Assembly (NCBI GenBank): GCA_017532355.1
Contig: JAFXJK010000015.1
Location: 1-25,692, forward strand
Direction of reading: 5' to 3'
Length of the DNA: 25,692 bases
Source of the DNA: Oscillospiraceae bacterium
Lineage (GTDB): Bacteria > Bacillota_A > Clostridia > Oscillospirales > JAAYXM01
Shown: piece by piece, positions 15,221 through 22,364 of the stretch
How positions within the stretch are numbered: the stretch's first letter is position 1
Layout: every line of letters begins with the position of its first letter
Notes under the pieces: model-generated
Told to the model about the DNA's origin: nothing
What the model saw: only the letters and a program-made list of their open reading frames with translations
Databases searched by the model: none
Made by a program: the position numbers and the translations under genes

Positions 15221-16627
15221 TTAGTTGATTGAAGCGGATGTGTCGCCTGTTACTGTGGTTGCGCCCGTGTTGCGACCAATCCATGCTGTTGCGGTCATGC
15301 CGGATGCGACGCCTGTGCTGTTTGTCTGAGTACAGCTGTTACCGCTTGCAGTGATGTTGGTGAGGTTAAGAGTCGGCATATTTGTGGTACCGATGAGCTC
15401 ACCGATGCGGTAGCTACCTACTTTTGTGGAAACTAAAGTGTTTCCTGTAACGGTTACATCGCTTACGTTAGCGACTTCACTGCCCTGACCGACAGACAGC
15501 ATAGCTATCAATGAGCCAACGTTGCCACCACCTGTGATTTCACAGTCAATTACGGAGCAGTCTTCAATTGTCACATTGCTTGAGCAGAAGCCGACAAGAG
15601 CAGCTGCATCGTTAGCACCGACAATAGTTGCCTCTCTGAGATGGCAATTTGAAAGTGTGACAGATGCACAGTTGTCTGCGTATGCTGCAAAGGCACCAAC
15701 ATAGTCTCCTGAACTGTTGATGTTGGAGTCTACAAGAGTGAGGTCGTTGATCTCAATGCTTGTGTTTCCGAAGAATGCCTTGCCAATAAGCGGAGCGTCA
15801 AGACCTTTGATTGAGTGACCGTTACCGTTGATTACAATATTGAGTACGTTGCCGCTGTATGCTTCAAGATTGAGCGGAGTCCAGGTTTCGCCTGCAGCAA
15901 GCTCAATATCATCTGAAAGGTTTACAATCAACTCGTCATTTGAAACCGTCGGAGTCATAGCAGCCTGGAGCTGAGCAGCTGTGCTTACAGTGAAGGTCGG
16001 TGCCTGCGGCTGGCTTCCGCCTGCCGGATATGTAGCTTCTGCATCGTAGGTATCGTCAAAGCTGTCTTCCTCGTGCATCTGCTGGCCTGCTGTAACGGTA
16101 ATGCCGATGCCTTCGAGAACTTCGTTCTCATATTCGTTTCCGGCAGCAGTGTCCATAACACCCTGAATGTAGAGTGCTTCACTGCAATCGTCTGTCTCGT
16201 CAAGACGGCCTTCGAATGTTGCAAGATCTACAGCTGTGCCGTTTGCATCAACAACGGAGAAGGAAATAACCTCGAGAAGCTTTGCGCTTCCGTCAATTCC
16301 GTTGAGAGCGATGCGGTACTTAAGCGCGAGATTGCCTGCGTTCTTGATTTTGAATGCCTGTGTGCGGAATGTAACGCCCGGCTCCCAGAGAATGTTGCTG
16401 TCGCCATTCTTGTTCTGGAACTTGAGGTTGTCGCCTGCAAGAGAAATAGTAGTGTCTGCAGCATCTACGATGTCAACCTCAAGGTCGCCTGCCTGGATTA
16501 CGTTACCTGTTGAGCTTACGTTGTCCGTAAACCACGCGAATGTTGCGCCCATGAGCATCGTGAAGCAGAGAAGAAGAGATACAATGCTCGAAAACAGCGC
16601 TTTCTTAGTGTGTTTGCTGTTTGTCAT
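15221..16627 (-). CDS. SipW-dependent secreted protein: TasA-like module plus short beta-solenoid
   Basis: The 468-residue protein has the shared leader (MTNSKHTKKALFSS...GATFAWFTDN). Its TasA-like module (QAGDLEVDIVDAAD, LWEPGVTFRTQAFKIKNAGNLALKYRI) closes with the hinge DSFDDTYDAEATYP (about residues 192-205). The C-terminal 250 residues look like a beta-solenoid of the filamentous-adhesin kind: INGNGHSIKGLDAPLIG, a turn GDYVGAFAAYADNC, SVTLSNCHLREATIVG, NVTIEDCSVIDCEITGGGNVGSLIA. Phrases of the type GxYVGAF and GGNVGSL recall GLUG-like repeats. The substrate or ligand is unknown and no sorting signal is present. It lies directly downstream of the sortase gene, with a strong AAAGGAGGT ribosome site. 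Confidence 0.87.
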   Translation of the reverse strand: MTNSKHTKKALFSSIVSLLLCFTMLMGATFAWFTDNVSSTGNVIQAGDLEVDIVDAADTTISLAGDNLKFQNKNGDSNILWEPGVTFRTQAFKIKNAGNLALKYRIALNGIDGSAKLLEVISFSVVDANGTAVDLATFEGRLDETDDCSEALYIQGVMDTAAGNEYENEVLEGIGITVTAGQQMHEEDSFDDTYDAEATYPAGGSQPQAPTFTVSTAAQLQAAMTPTVSNDELIVNLSDDIELAAGETWTPLNLEAYSGNVLNIVINGNGHSIKGLDAPLIGKAFFGNTSIEINDLTLVDSNINSSGDYVGAFAAYADNCASVTLSNCHLREATIVGANDAAALVGFCSSNVTIEDCSVIDCEITGGGNVGSLIAMLSVGQGSEVANVSDVTVTGNTLVSTKVGSYRIGELIGTTNMPTLNLTNITASGNSCTQTNSTGVASGMTATAWIGRNTGATTVTGDTSASIN

Positions 16628-16653
16628 TGTTAAATGACCTCCTTTATTTATTT

Positions 16654-16678
16654 AACTGCGCCGTATAGGGGAGCAGTT
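16654..16678 (-). terminator. Weak hairpin after the sortase gene
   Basis: AACTGC (16654-16659) and GCAGTT (16673-16678) can pair around a partly complementary GC-rich loop, just beyond the sortase stop. The downstream minus-strand sequence is AT-rich (AAATAAATAAA) but lacks a T run, so full termination is doubtful; it could reduce read-through into the next gene. Confidence 0.35.
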
Positions 16679-16680
16679 GC

Positions 16681-17397
16681 TTACTGTGAAATTTTGCCGA
16701 TAAGCAGATATCTTACGTCGCTGTAATCATCTGTGCAGGTTGACAGCGTTATAAATCTGTCTTCCTCCGAAAAAACATATCCTGACCTGAAGGTGCTCTT
16801 TGCGATAAAGCTATTTACCGTCTCCTCGGGATTTTTAAAAGAAACAAGATTCTCATAAAATTCTGCCGTGCTTTTTTCTTCAAAACCTGCGATTAAGGAA
16901 AGCGTGTATGCTTTATCCGGAGTTATGAGCAGCAGCTCGGGGTGAGCATCAAAGTATTTTTCCTCTTTGTATCGTATGAGACTTCCGAACATCTCCGAAT
17001 TGTTCATATTGTGGCCGTAGATTACGGTGTTTTTATCGGCAAAGTCGGGGGAGTTGCGGAAGTCCGCAAAGAGAGAGCCTGAGTGGCTGTGCTTCCCGTC
17101 GATTCCGCGGCGAAGATATTTTTCGTTGTCTTCAGCCTGAACGACGGCGTAGTTTATGGGGGTATCCTCACAGTACAGCCAGCCTATGACATCGCGGTTT
17201 TCATTGAGAAGCGCGTCAAAGTCAACTGAGATTTTCTCGCCCTCAGTTTCTGCCTTTTCCACAACCGTGTCCGCAAGTGCGCGGTTTTCAAATTTGCCCT
17301 TGTTGTACTTATACAGCTCTATTGAAGAAAAGCCAACGAGGAGAAGCAGAAAAACGATAAGGATAATCCTGAAAGTCAGAACAAATGCTTTTTTCAT
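16681..17397 (-). CDS. srtB: Class B sortase
   Basis: This membrane transpeptidase would cleave a sorting motif in exported proteins and join them to cell wall or to each other. The 238 residues comprise a short basic start, one N-terminal membrane helix (about residues 7-26, the class B type II topology) and the catalytic domain. Class B signatures are DFDALLNENRDVIGWL, INYAVVQAEDNEKYLRRG, then TVIYGHNMNNSEMFGSL with catalytic His129, FITLSTC with nucleophile Cys221, and DVRYLLIGKI with Arg229. All three catalytic residues are intact. The gene starts 3 bp after the stop of the serine/aspartate-rich repeat protein, so the two are translationally linked and likely partners. None of the six complete TasA-like proteins around it shows a C-terminal sorting signal. 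Confidence 0.93.
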   Translation of the reverse strand: MKKAFVLTFRIILIVFLLLLVGFSSIELYKYNKGKFENRALADTVVEKAETEGEKISVDFDALLNENRDVIGWLYCEDTPINYAVVQAEDNEKYLRRGIDGKHSHSGSLFADFRNSPDFADKNTVIYGHNMNNSEMFGSLIRYKEEKYFDAHPELLLITPDKAYTLSLIAGFEEKSTAEFYENLVSFKNPEETVNSFIAKSTFRSGYVFSEEDRFITLSTCTDDYSDVRYLLIGKISQ

Positions 17398-17400
17398 CGT

Positions 17401-18603
17401 TTATTCTCCATCGCCTGACGGAGCAGAACTGCCGCTATCCGAGCCACCGGAAGACGCAGAGGAGCTGCTTCCCGAGTCGCCTGACGGAGCAGAACTGCCG
17501 CCGTCTGACGAAGATGAGCTTTCGCTGCCGCTACCTGAGCTTGAGGGAGGCGGAGCGATGTCCACGCTGCCCGTATTATCTGACGGAGCAGAGTCACTTC
17601 CGCTGTCTGTCGGGCTATCCGACGGAGCAGAGTCACTTCCGCTGTCTGTCGGGTTATCTGACGGAGCAGAGTCACTTCCACTGTCTGTCGGGCTATCCGA
17701 CGGAGCAGAGTCACTTCCGCTGTCTGTCGGGTTATCCGACGGAGCAGAGTCACTTCCGCTGTCTGTCGGGTTATCTGACGGAGTAGGGTCACTTCCGCTG
17801 TCTGTCGGGTTATCCGACGGAGCAGAGTCACTTCCACTGTCTGTCGGGCTATCTGACGGGGTGGAGTAGCCACCGTTGTCTGCTACGCTATCCGACGGGG
17901 TGAACGTATCTTCGGTTTTGTTTGAATCGCCGAAAATATCAAAAATATCTGAAAAAGAAGAAGAGATATCCGTAATTATATCCGAGGTCTCGTCTTTGGG
18001 AGCGTCATTGCTGCCCTCGGAAGAGGGTTCTCCGCTTTCGGAGTCCGGGGAGCCTTCCGGCACCGAATCTTCAGCGAGTTCCTCATCGATGGGTTCTTCC
18101 GGAGTAACCGAGTGGAAGATAGAGTTGCCTCTGAGCGTCGGAACTCCAAAGTTTTCGGGAGAGCCCCAATGCGGAGTGAAAGTGATTTCGCATCCCGTTG
18201 CCGCTGTAATGTTAACGTTGATATCAGAACTGAAATTGTCTGTGTAATGTACAGCCGGGGATTCGCCCTGAGCATAAATTGTGATAATGCAGTATCCCGA
18301 AGCACCGGGAGTACCACTCGGAGAGATAGTAAAGGAATGTGTGTCGCTTCCGTTTTCTGCCTGTGTGCAAAGATAACGTCCTGAGACGGGAACACCGTTG
18401 TTTTCAACGTAGATTCTCCACGTTGCGGATTTGAGTTCTGCTGAATATTCGGTAGTGCTGCTAAAAAGGGCAAACGCCGTAGACAGCATAACCGCTATAC
18501 AAGCAAAAATCGTGAGAAAAGAGAGTGTGATTTTTGTTTTAAAAGCAAAGTCTGACATTTTCTTGTCAGTTTCTCCGCGCTCTCTTCCAAAAAGCTTATA
18601 CAT
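17401..18603 (-). CDS. Secreted Ser/Asp/Pro-rich repeat protein with TasA-like N-terminus
   Basis: The 400-residue protein has a basic N-terminus and a hydrophobic segment ending AFALFSSTTEYSA, similar in position and shape to the SipW-type leader although more divergent. Residues about 55-165 form a beta-rich domain with conserved cysteines (GRYLCTQ, ASGYCIITIYAQG, ATGCEITFTPHWG) but without the EPG and GNLALKY motifs of its neighbours. An acidic linker follows (EEPIDEELAEDS..., about 170-250). Seven perfect-length 13-residue repeats (S-D-N/S-P-T-D-S-G-S-D-S-A-P) occupy about 251-341, then a Ser/Gly-rich tail. Such Sdr-like stalks are extended and could project a domain from the wall. There is no LPxTG or hydrophobic tail. 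An AAGGAGGTG ribosome site supports the start at 18603. Confidence 0.85.
   Translation of the reverse strand: MYKLFGRERGETDKKMSDFAFKTKITLSFLTIFACIAVMLSTAFALFSSTTEYSAELKSATWRIYVENNGVPVSGRYLCTQAENGSDTHSFTISPSGTPGASGYCIITIYAQGESPAVHYTDNFSSDINVNITAATGCEITFTPHWGSPENFGVPTLRGNSIFHSVTPEEPIDEELAEDSVPEGSPDSESGEPSSEGSNDAPKDETSDIITDISSSFSDIFDIFGDSNKTEDTFTPSDSVADNGGYSTPSDSPTDSGSDSAPSDNPTDSGSDPTPSDNPTDSGSDSAPSDNPTDSGSDSAPSDSPTDSGSDSAPSDNPTDSGSDSAPSDSPTDSGSDSAPSDNTGSVDIAPPPSSSGSGSESSSSSDGGSSAPSGDSGSSSSASSGGSDSGSSAPSGDGE
17582..17854 (-). repeat. Tandem array of seven 39-bp coding repeats
   Basis: Units begin at 17582, 17621, 17660, 17699, 17738, 17777 and 17816, each 39 bp, with an eighth degenerate unit from 17855. 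Units differ at only a few positions (for example GGGCTATCC or GGGTTATCC/TCT ends), which change Ser to Asn or are silent; the 17777 unit is the most divergent. Because 39 is divisible by 3, copy changes would keep the frame and alter only stalk length. It encodes 13-residue Ser/Asp/Pro repeats. Confidence 0.95.
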
Positions 18604-18663
18604 TCGGTTACACCTCCTTTATTGCATGGGGTTGAGTTTTACGATTGAATTGACCGATATAAA

Positions 18664-20064
18664 TCAGTCTATTGAAACCTGCTCGCCGTCTTCATTGAAG
18701 AAGATTGTTCCCGTGAAGCCGTAGCGGACAGGGGGATACTCTGTATCGTTTGTGATTTCGTTCGTGCCGTTGAAAATGTCAAAATTGAGGCGCGCCGCTG
18801 CTGCCGCAGTTTCTTCCGCGTCGCCGCCAAAGTCTTCTGAAGTGTAGTTGTGAACCCAGATGGCGCGGTTGTCGCCGTTAATCGTGCTGTCCTTGATTGT
18901 AACGTTGTTCATATCAGGACCGCTGTTGAATACGCGGAGCGCACAGTAGGGAGCTGTGATTTCCGAGTTCTTGATATCAAGGGTGACTTCACCCCAGTTG
19001 TTGAGGTGAATGCAGAAATTCATTGTCGTGCCGCCGAGGTTTTCAATCTTTGCGTTTTCAATATTGAGGACGCCGCCTGCCGTAACATCGAAGATTGTTG
19101 ACATCTTGTGCCATCCCATATCGGCGTCAGAGCTCATAAGAACAGTGCCGTTTGAAAGTGTGAGGTCGCCCTTGATGAGGAAGACTTCCTGATTTTCGTC
19201 TTTGTCGGCAGTAGCTTCGATAGTGTGTCCGCCAAGGTCAAGCTCTACATCTGTTCCTGCCGGGACAAAGAGAGACGTATTCGCGTCTATCTCAAGGTCG
19301 TTTGCGAGCGAGATTGTGCCGTCGTTCATAAGTGCCTCGGCGAGCTCGTCCTGTGTGCTGACAACGGTGGGGAGAATAATGTCTTTATCGTATTCGGAGC
19401 CGAAACTGTCTTCTTCTGCCGCAACCTGATTTGCACTTACGCAAAGGTCGATAGTAATGCTTTTGTTTTCGTATATCGGGCTTGCATCTTCCTTCATGTG
19501 AATCGCGATGGCATAGAAGTCAGTCTCGTCTGTCGCAGTTTCGTCGTATGCGATTTCTTCGAGAATGCCGTCCGCAGTGACAAAGAGCTTACCCTCTGAA
19601 ACTTCGCCCGTCTTGACGTCGGAGCGTGCTAAAAGCTCATCCCAGTCGGTTACTGCGATTTCGCCGTGCTCTGCATCGTCACCGGAGATTATTGCATATT
19701 CGAGCGAGCCGACAAGCCCCTCGTCCTTGGTATTGAGAAGGAGACTGTAGCCAAGAGCAAGGTTTCCCGTGTTTCTTACACCGAGGTAAACGATTTCGGT
19801 TTTGCCCGGCTCCCAACGAACGCCGTTTCCTGCGGCTTCGGAGAAAATGTCTCCCGTGCCGCCTGCTATGGAAACGTACTTGCCCTCAGCTTCCTTGTAC
19901 ATAACGAGGTCAATCTCGAGGTTGCCTGCAAGAATTCTGTTTCCTGTTGAGCTTACGGTGTCCGTAAACCACGCAAAGGTTGCGCCCATGAGCATTGTAA
20001 AGCATAGAATGAGTGCGATAATGCTCGATATAAGAGCTTTTTTAGTTGCGCTTGATTTGCTCAT
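18664..20064 (-). CDS. SipW-dependent secreted protein: TasA-like module plus beta-helix
   Basis: The 466-residue protein has a somewhat diverged leader (MSKSSATKKALISSIIALILC...GATFAWFTDTVSSTGN). Its TasA-like module contains NRILAGNLEIDLVMYKE, VRWEPGKTEIVYLGVRNTGNLALGYSL and DFYAIAIHMKEDASPIYEN, and ends with DSFGSEYDKD (about residues 221-230). The C-terminal 230 residues form a parallel beta-helix with PbH1-like turns (DLTLSNGTVLMSSDADMG, VLNIENAKIENLGG, VTLDIKNSEITAPYC, NVTIKDSTINGDNRAIW). An unusual alanine-rich, acidic stretch (AEETAAAAAR) precedes its final strands. There is no C-terminal anchor. The gene is preceded by the only large gap of the cluster, so it may have its own promoter there, although none is obvious. 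An AAAGGAG ribosome site supports the start. Confidence 0.87.
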   Translation of the reverse strand: MSKSSATKKALISSIIALILCFTMLMGATFAWFTDTVSSTGNRILAGNLEIDLVMYKEAEGKYVSIAGGTGDIFSEAAGNGVRWEPGKTEIVYLGVRNTGNLALGYSLLLNTKDEGLVGSLEYAIISGDDAEHGEIAVTDWDELLARSDVKTGEVSEGKLFVTADGILEEIAYDETATDETDFYAIAIHMKEDASPIYENKSITIDLCVSANQVAAEEDSFGSEYDKDIILPTVVSTQDELAEALMNDGTISLANDLEIDANTSLFVPAGTDVELDLGGHTIEATADKDENQEVFLIKGDLTLSNGTVLMSSDADMGWHKMSTIFDVTAGGVLNIENAKIENLGGTTMNFCIHLNNWGEVTLDIKNSEITAPYCALRVFNSGPDMNNVTIKDSTINGDNRAIWVHNYTSEDFGGDAEETAAAAARLNFDIFNGTNEITNDTEYPPVRYGFTGTIFFNEDGEQVSID

Positions 20065-20142
20065 GTTCGTCTTACTCCTTTCGTGAATTTAAAGTCCGTG
20101 CCTGTCTCCAAAGTAAATGATGATTTAATCAGATTTCCGAAA

Positions 20143-20259
20143 ACAATCCTCCCGTCACGCTATGCGTGCCACCCTCCTTTACACAAGGAGGGCTTAATTG
20201 TGCGGGGTTCAAGGCTCCCTTGTGCAAAGGGAGCTGTCACGAAGTGACTGAGGGATTGT
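20143..20259. mobile_element. MITE-like palindromic element
   Basis: The element is bounded by ACAATCC (20143-20149) and GGATTGT (20253-20259), a perfect 7-base terminal inverted repeat. Inside it has nested short palindromes: GTCACGCTATGCGTGCC, CCCTCCTTTACACAAGGAGGG, GGCTCCCTTGTGCAAAGGGAGC and TGTCACGAAGTGAC. The two halves are related inverted versions (CTCC...TGTGC/ACACAAGGAG). This layout matches noncoding palindromic repeats I associate with gut Clostridia genomes; that link is from memory. It has no ORF, so any movement would need a transposase supplied elsewhere. Confidence 0.72.
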
Positions 20260-20312
20260 AAAATTTGAATTAAGCATATATATAAACAGCCCATTGCTGT
20301 ATATACCTTTTC

Positions 20313-20407
20313 GGCAATCAAAAGACACAACCTATTACTTCTTCACTATTACTTATTACTTCAAGTTGTGCCCTTTGATTGCCGCCCAACCCCGGAATGG
20401 GGTTGGG
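20313..20407 (-). repeat. Intercistronic double-hairpin cassette, copy 3 (long loop)
   Basis: CCCAACCCC (20385-20393) pairs with GGGGTTGGG (20399-20407) around a 5-base loop. Beyond it GGCAATCAAAAGACACAAC (20313-20331) pairs at 17 of 19 positions with GTTGTGCCCTTTGATTGCC (20365-20383). The loop between these arms is 33 bases of ATTACTT-like low-complexity sequence, much longer than the 4-base loops of copies 1 and 2. The stem is otherwise conserved. Confidence 0.7.
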
Positions 20408-20424
20408 GACAAAAGTTAATTTAA

Positions 20425-22311
20425 TTATTCTGCCATAAGACGGAATGTAGATGTTGCTGCATCCCAGTATGTCTTATATCCTGAGTTCTGGCAGACAAGC
20501 TTTGCTTCGTCGCCTGCAACGTATGTGTAATCTGCTGCCGGCTTGAAATTGAAGGTTGCAATGTGAGCTTCTTCAACTGTGAACTTAAATCCGTTCCACT
20601 CAGAAGCAAGGTATGCTGTCTTGTGGTTTGTGCCGAGATTGTAGCGGATTGTGCCTGTGATATCTGCCTTGCCGACTGTGAGACCGAGACCGCCTGCATA
20701 GCTGAAGTCGTCAGAAATTTCGCCGCCGGTGATTGTTGCTGTGTTGTTGTTGAGGAAGAAAGCATAGCTTTCACCGTCTGTTGTGTTGTTGTAAACCTTA
20801 CCGCCTGTCATTGTGAGGGAAGCGTGGTCGCTGAATCGGATAGCACCGCCGAGCTGAGCGTCACTGTTGTCGTGCATTTCAAAGTCGCCTGCGATTGTGT
20901 AAGGAGCGTATGTACCTGACCAGATAGCGCCACCTGCAGTTCCTGCAGTGTTGTATGCCATTTCACCGCCGTTGAATGTGCAGTTTTCTCTGGTGTAACC
21001 GTAGATAGCACCGCCGGTAGTAGCTGCTGTGTTGTGGTTCATCTCACCGCCGTTCATGATAAGGGTCTTGCCCGTTGTCATACGGATAGCACCACCGATA
21101 TCTGCGTGGTTGTTGTTAATTTTACCGCTGTTGATGATAAGCGTTCCTGCATTCCATACAGCACCGCCGCCGGCTGCACGGTTGTTTGTGATTTCAGCAC
21201 CGTCGATGATGAGGGTACCTGAGTTATTTACTGCACTTGCACCGTCATTGTTCATGATAACTACGTCAGAACCGAGAGTTACTGTTGAGCCTGCGGGAAC
21301 AACAACCAAAGAACCTGTTGCGGTTGCGCCTGTGTTTGTCAGAACATTTGAGCTACGGAGAGAGAGGGTTGAGCCACTGTTCCAGATAGCACCACCGTCG
21401 AGGACGATGTCGTTGAGAGTGAGGTCTGCACCGTTTGTAACGTTGAACATAACGCCCGTGTAGTCGTCTGCACGCTCAAGCACGCTTCCGTTACCGTTGA
21501 TTGTAAGGTCAGATGAGATGTTAATGGGTGCATCAATTCCGACGTCTTCGGTGAGGGTGACGCTTGTTGCCCCGCTTGCTATAGCCATTTCAAGGTCAGC
21601 AACAGAGGAAACAGGGAAGGATTCAACCTCTGCGTCAATATCGTAGTCCGGACCGAAGCTGTCAACTTCTGCGTTTTTCTGAGTTGCGTTAAGAACGAGG
21701 TCGATTACGATGCTGTCATTCTCGTATTCGTTGCCTGCTTCTTCCTTCATGTGTACCGCAAGAGCGAAGAAGTCAGTTTCAAACTCTTCGTTTGAAAGAG
21801 CGATTTCGTCGAGAACACCGTTCTGTGCCGCCGGGGTGAGGCCTGCAGCGATGTCGCCTGTCTGCGCGTCTGCACGGTTCTTGAGAGCTTCCCAATCCGT
21901 TTCCGTGATTTCTCCTGCCTTGACACCGTCGAGGATAGCGTATTCAAGTGAGCCAACAAGGCCGTTGTCGATGATGTTGAGAAGAACGTCATACTTGAGA
22001 GCAAGGTTACCGTTGTTTCTTACGCCGAGGTAAACAATCTGTGTTTTGCCCGGCTCCCAAACGCCGTCGCCTGCCTCAGAGAAGATGTCGCCGTCATCGC
22101 CGCCGATTGAAACATATCCGTCAGAGGTAGTGCCGTCGTTTTTGTACATAACGAGGTCAACCTCAAGGTTGCCTGCCTGGATTCTGTTGCCTGTTGAGCT
22201 TACGTTGTCCGTAAACCATGCGAAGGTTGCGCCCATAAGCATCGTGAAGCAGAGAAGAAGTGCGACAATGCTGCTCCAAAGGGCTTTTTTTGTTGCCGTT
22301 GAGTTAGCCAT
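20425..22311 (-). CDS. SipW-dependent secreted protein: TasA-like module plus GGAI-repeat beta-helix
   Basis: The 628-residue protein has the leader MANSTATKKALWSS...GATFAWFTDN. Its TasA-like module (residues about 41-213) includes WEPGKTQIVYLGVRNNGNLALKY, and from about 105 to 195 it is almost identical to its upstream neighbour. The hinge is DSFGPDYDIDAEVES (217-231). From about 265 to 520 there is a beta-helix with a repeated Gly-Gly-Ala-Ile/Val motif at residues about 306, 382, 406, 433, 460 and 488, roughly every 24-28 residues for the last five (GGAVWNAG, GGAIRMTTG, GGAIYGYT, GGAIWSG, GGAIRFSD). This resembles polymorphic outer-membrane-protein/Pmp-like and adhesin solenoids. The C-terminus ends TFRLMAE with no anchor. 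An AAAAAAGGAG ribosome site supports the start. Confidence 0.88.
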   Translation of the reverse strand: MANSTATKKALWSSIVALLLCFTMLMGATFAWFTDNVSSTGNRIQAGNLEVDLVMYKNDGTTSDGYVSIGGDDGDIFSEAGDGVWEPGKTQIVYLGVRNNGNLALKYDVLLNIIDNGLVGSLEYAILDGVKAGEITETDWEALKNRADAQTGDIAAGLTPAAQNGVLDEIALSNEEFETDFFALAVHMKEEAGNEYENDSIVIDLVLNATQKNAEVDSFGPDYDIDAEVESFPVSSVADLEMAIASGATSVTLTEDVGIDAPINISSDLTINGNGSVLERADDYTGVMFNVTNGADLTLNDIVLDGGAIWNSGSTLSLRSSNVLTNTGATATGSLVVVPAGSTVTLGSDVVIMNNDGASAVNNSGTLIIDGAEITNNRAAGGGAVWNAGTLIINSGKINNNHADIGGAIRMTTGKTLIMNGGEMNHNTAATTGGAIYGYTRENCTFNGGEMAYNTAGTAGGAIWSGTYAPYTIAGDFEMHDNSDAQLGGAIRFSDHASLTMTGGKVYNNTTDGESYAFFLNNNTATITGGEISDDFSYAGGLGLTVGKADITGTIRYNLGTNHKTAYLASEWNGFKFTVEEAHIATFNFKPAADYTYVAGDEAKLVCQNSGYKTYWDAATSTFRLMAE

Positions 22312-22364
22312 TGTGATTTGATCTCCTTTTTTATTATTTTAAAACCTAAAAGGTCTTAATTTAC

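Larger units (their letters stand above)
20065..20424. other. Intergenic region of about 360 bp within the surface locus
   Basis: This gap lies between two TasA-like genes. Reading in the direction of transcription (right to left), it holds double-hairpin cassette copy 3 (20313-20407), an AT-rich imperfect hairpin around 20276-20306 (AAACAGC...GCTGT), a 117-bp palindromic element (20143-20259), and the leader with AAAGGAG of the next gene. I see no coding sequence. No convincing -35/-10 pair is visible on the minus strand, so an internal promoter is possible but unsupported. Confidence 0.7.

Noticed and set aside
17156..17873. Long open frames on both strands across the repeat region (237 aa plus strand, 159 aa minus strand in another frame)
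   Set aside because: The 39-bp unit is a multiple of 3, so any frame free of stops in one unit stays open across all. The real frame is the one continuous with a leader and ribosome site at 18603.
17582..17890. Possible CRISPR array
   Set aside because: The units are contiguous without spacers and lie in frame within a coding sequence.
20260..20345. Minus-strand promoter before the 18664-20064 gene
   Set aside because: TATATA-like hexamers occur near 20276-20306, but no TTG-type -35 lies 16-18 bases upstream of any; the AT-rich stretch is better explained as a hairpin.
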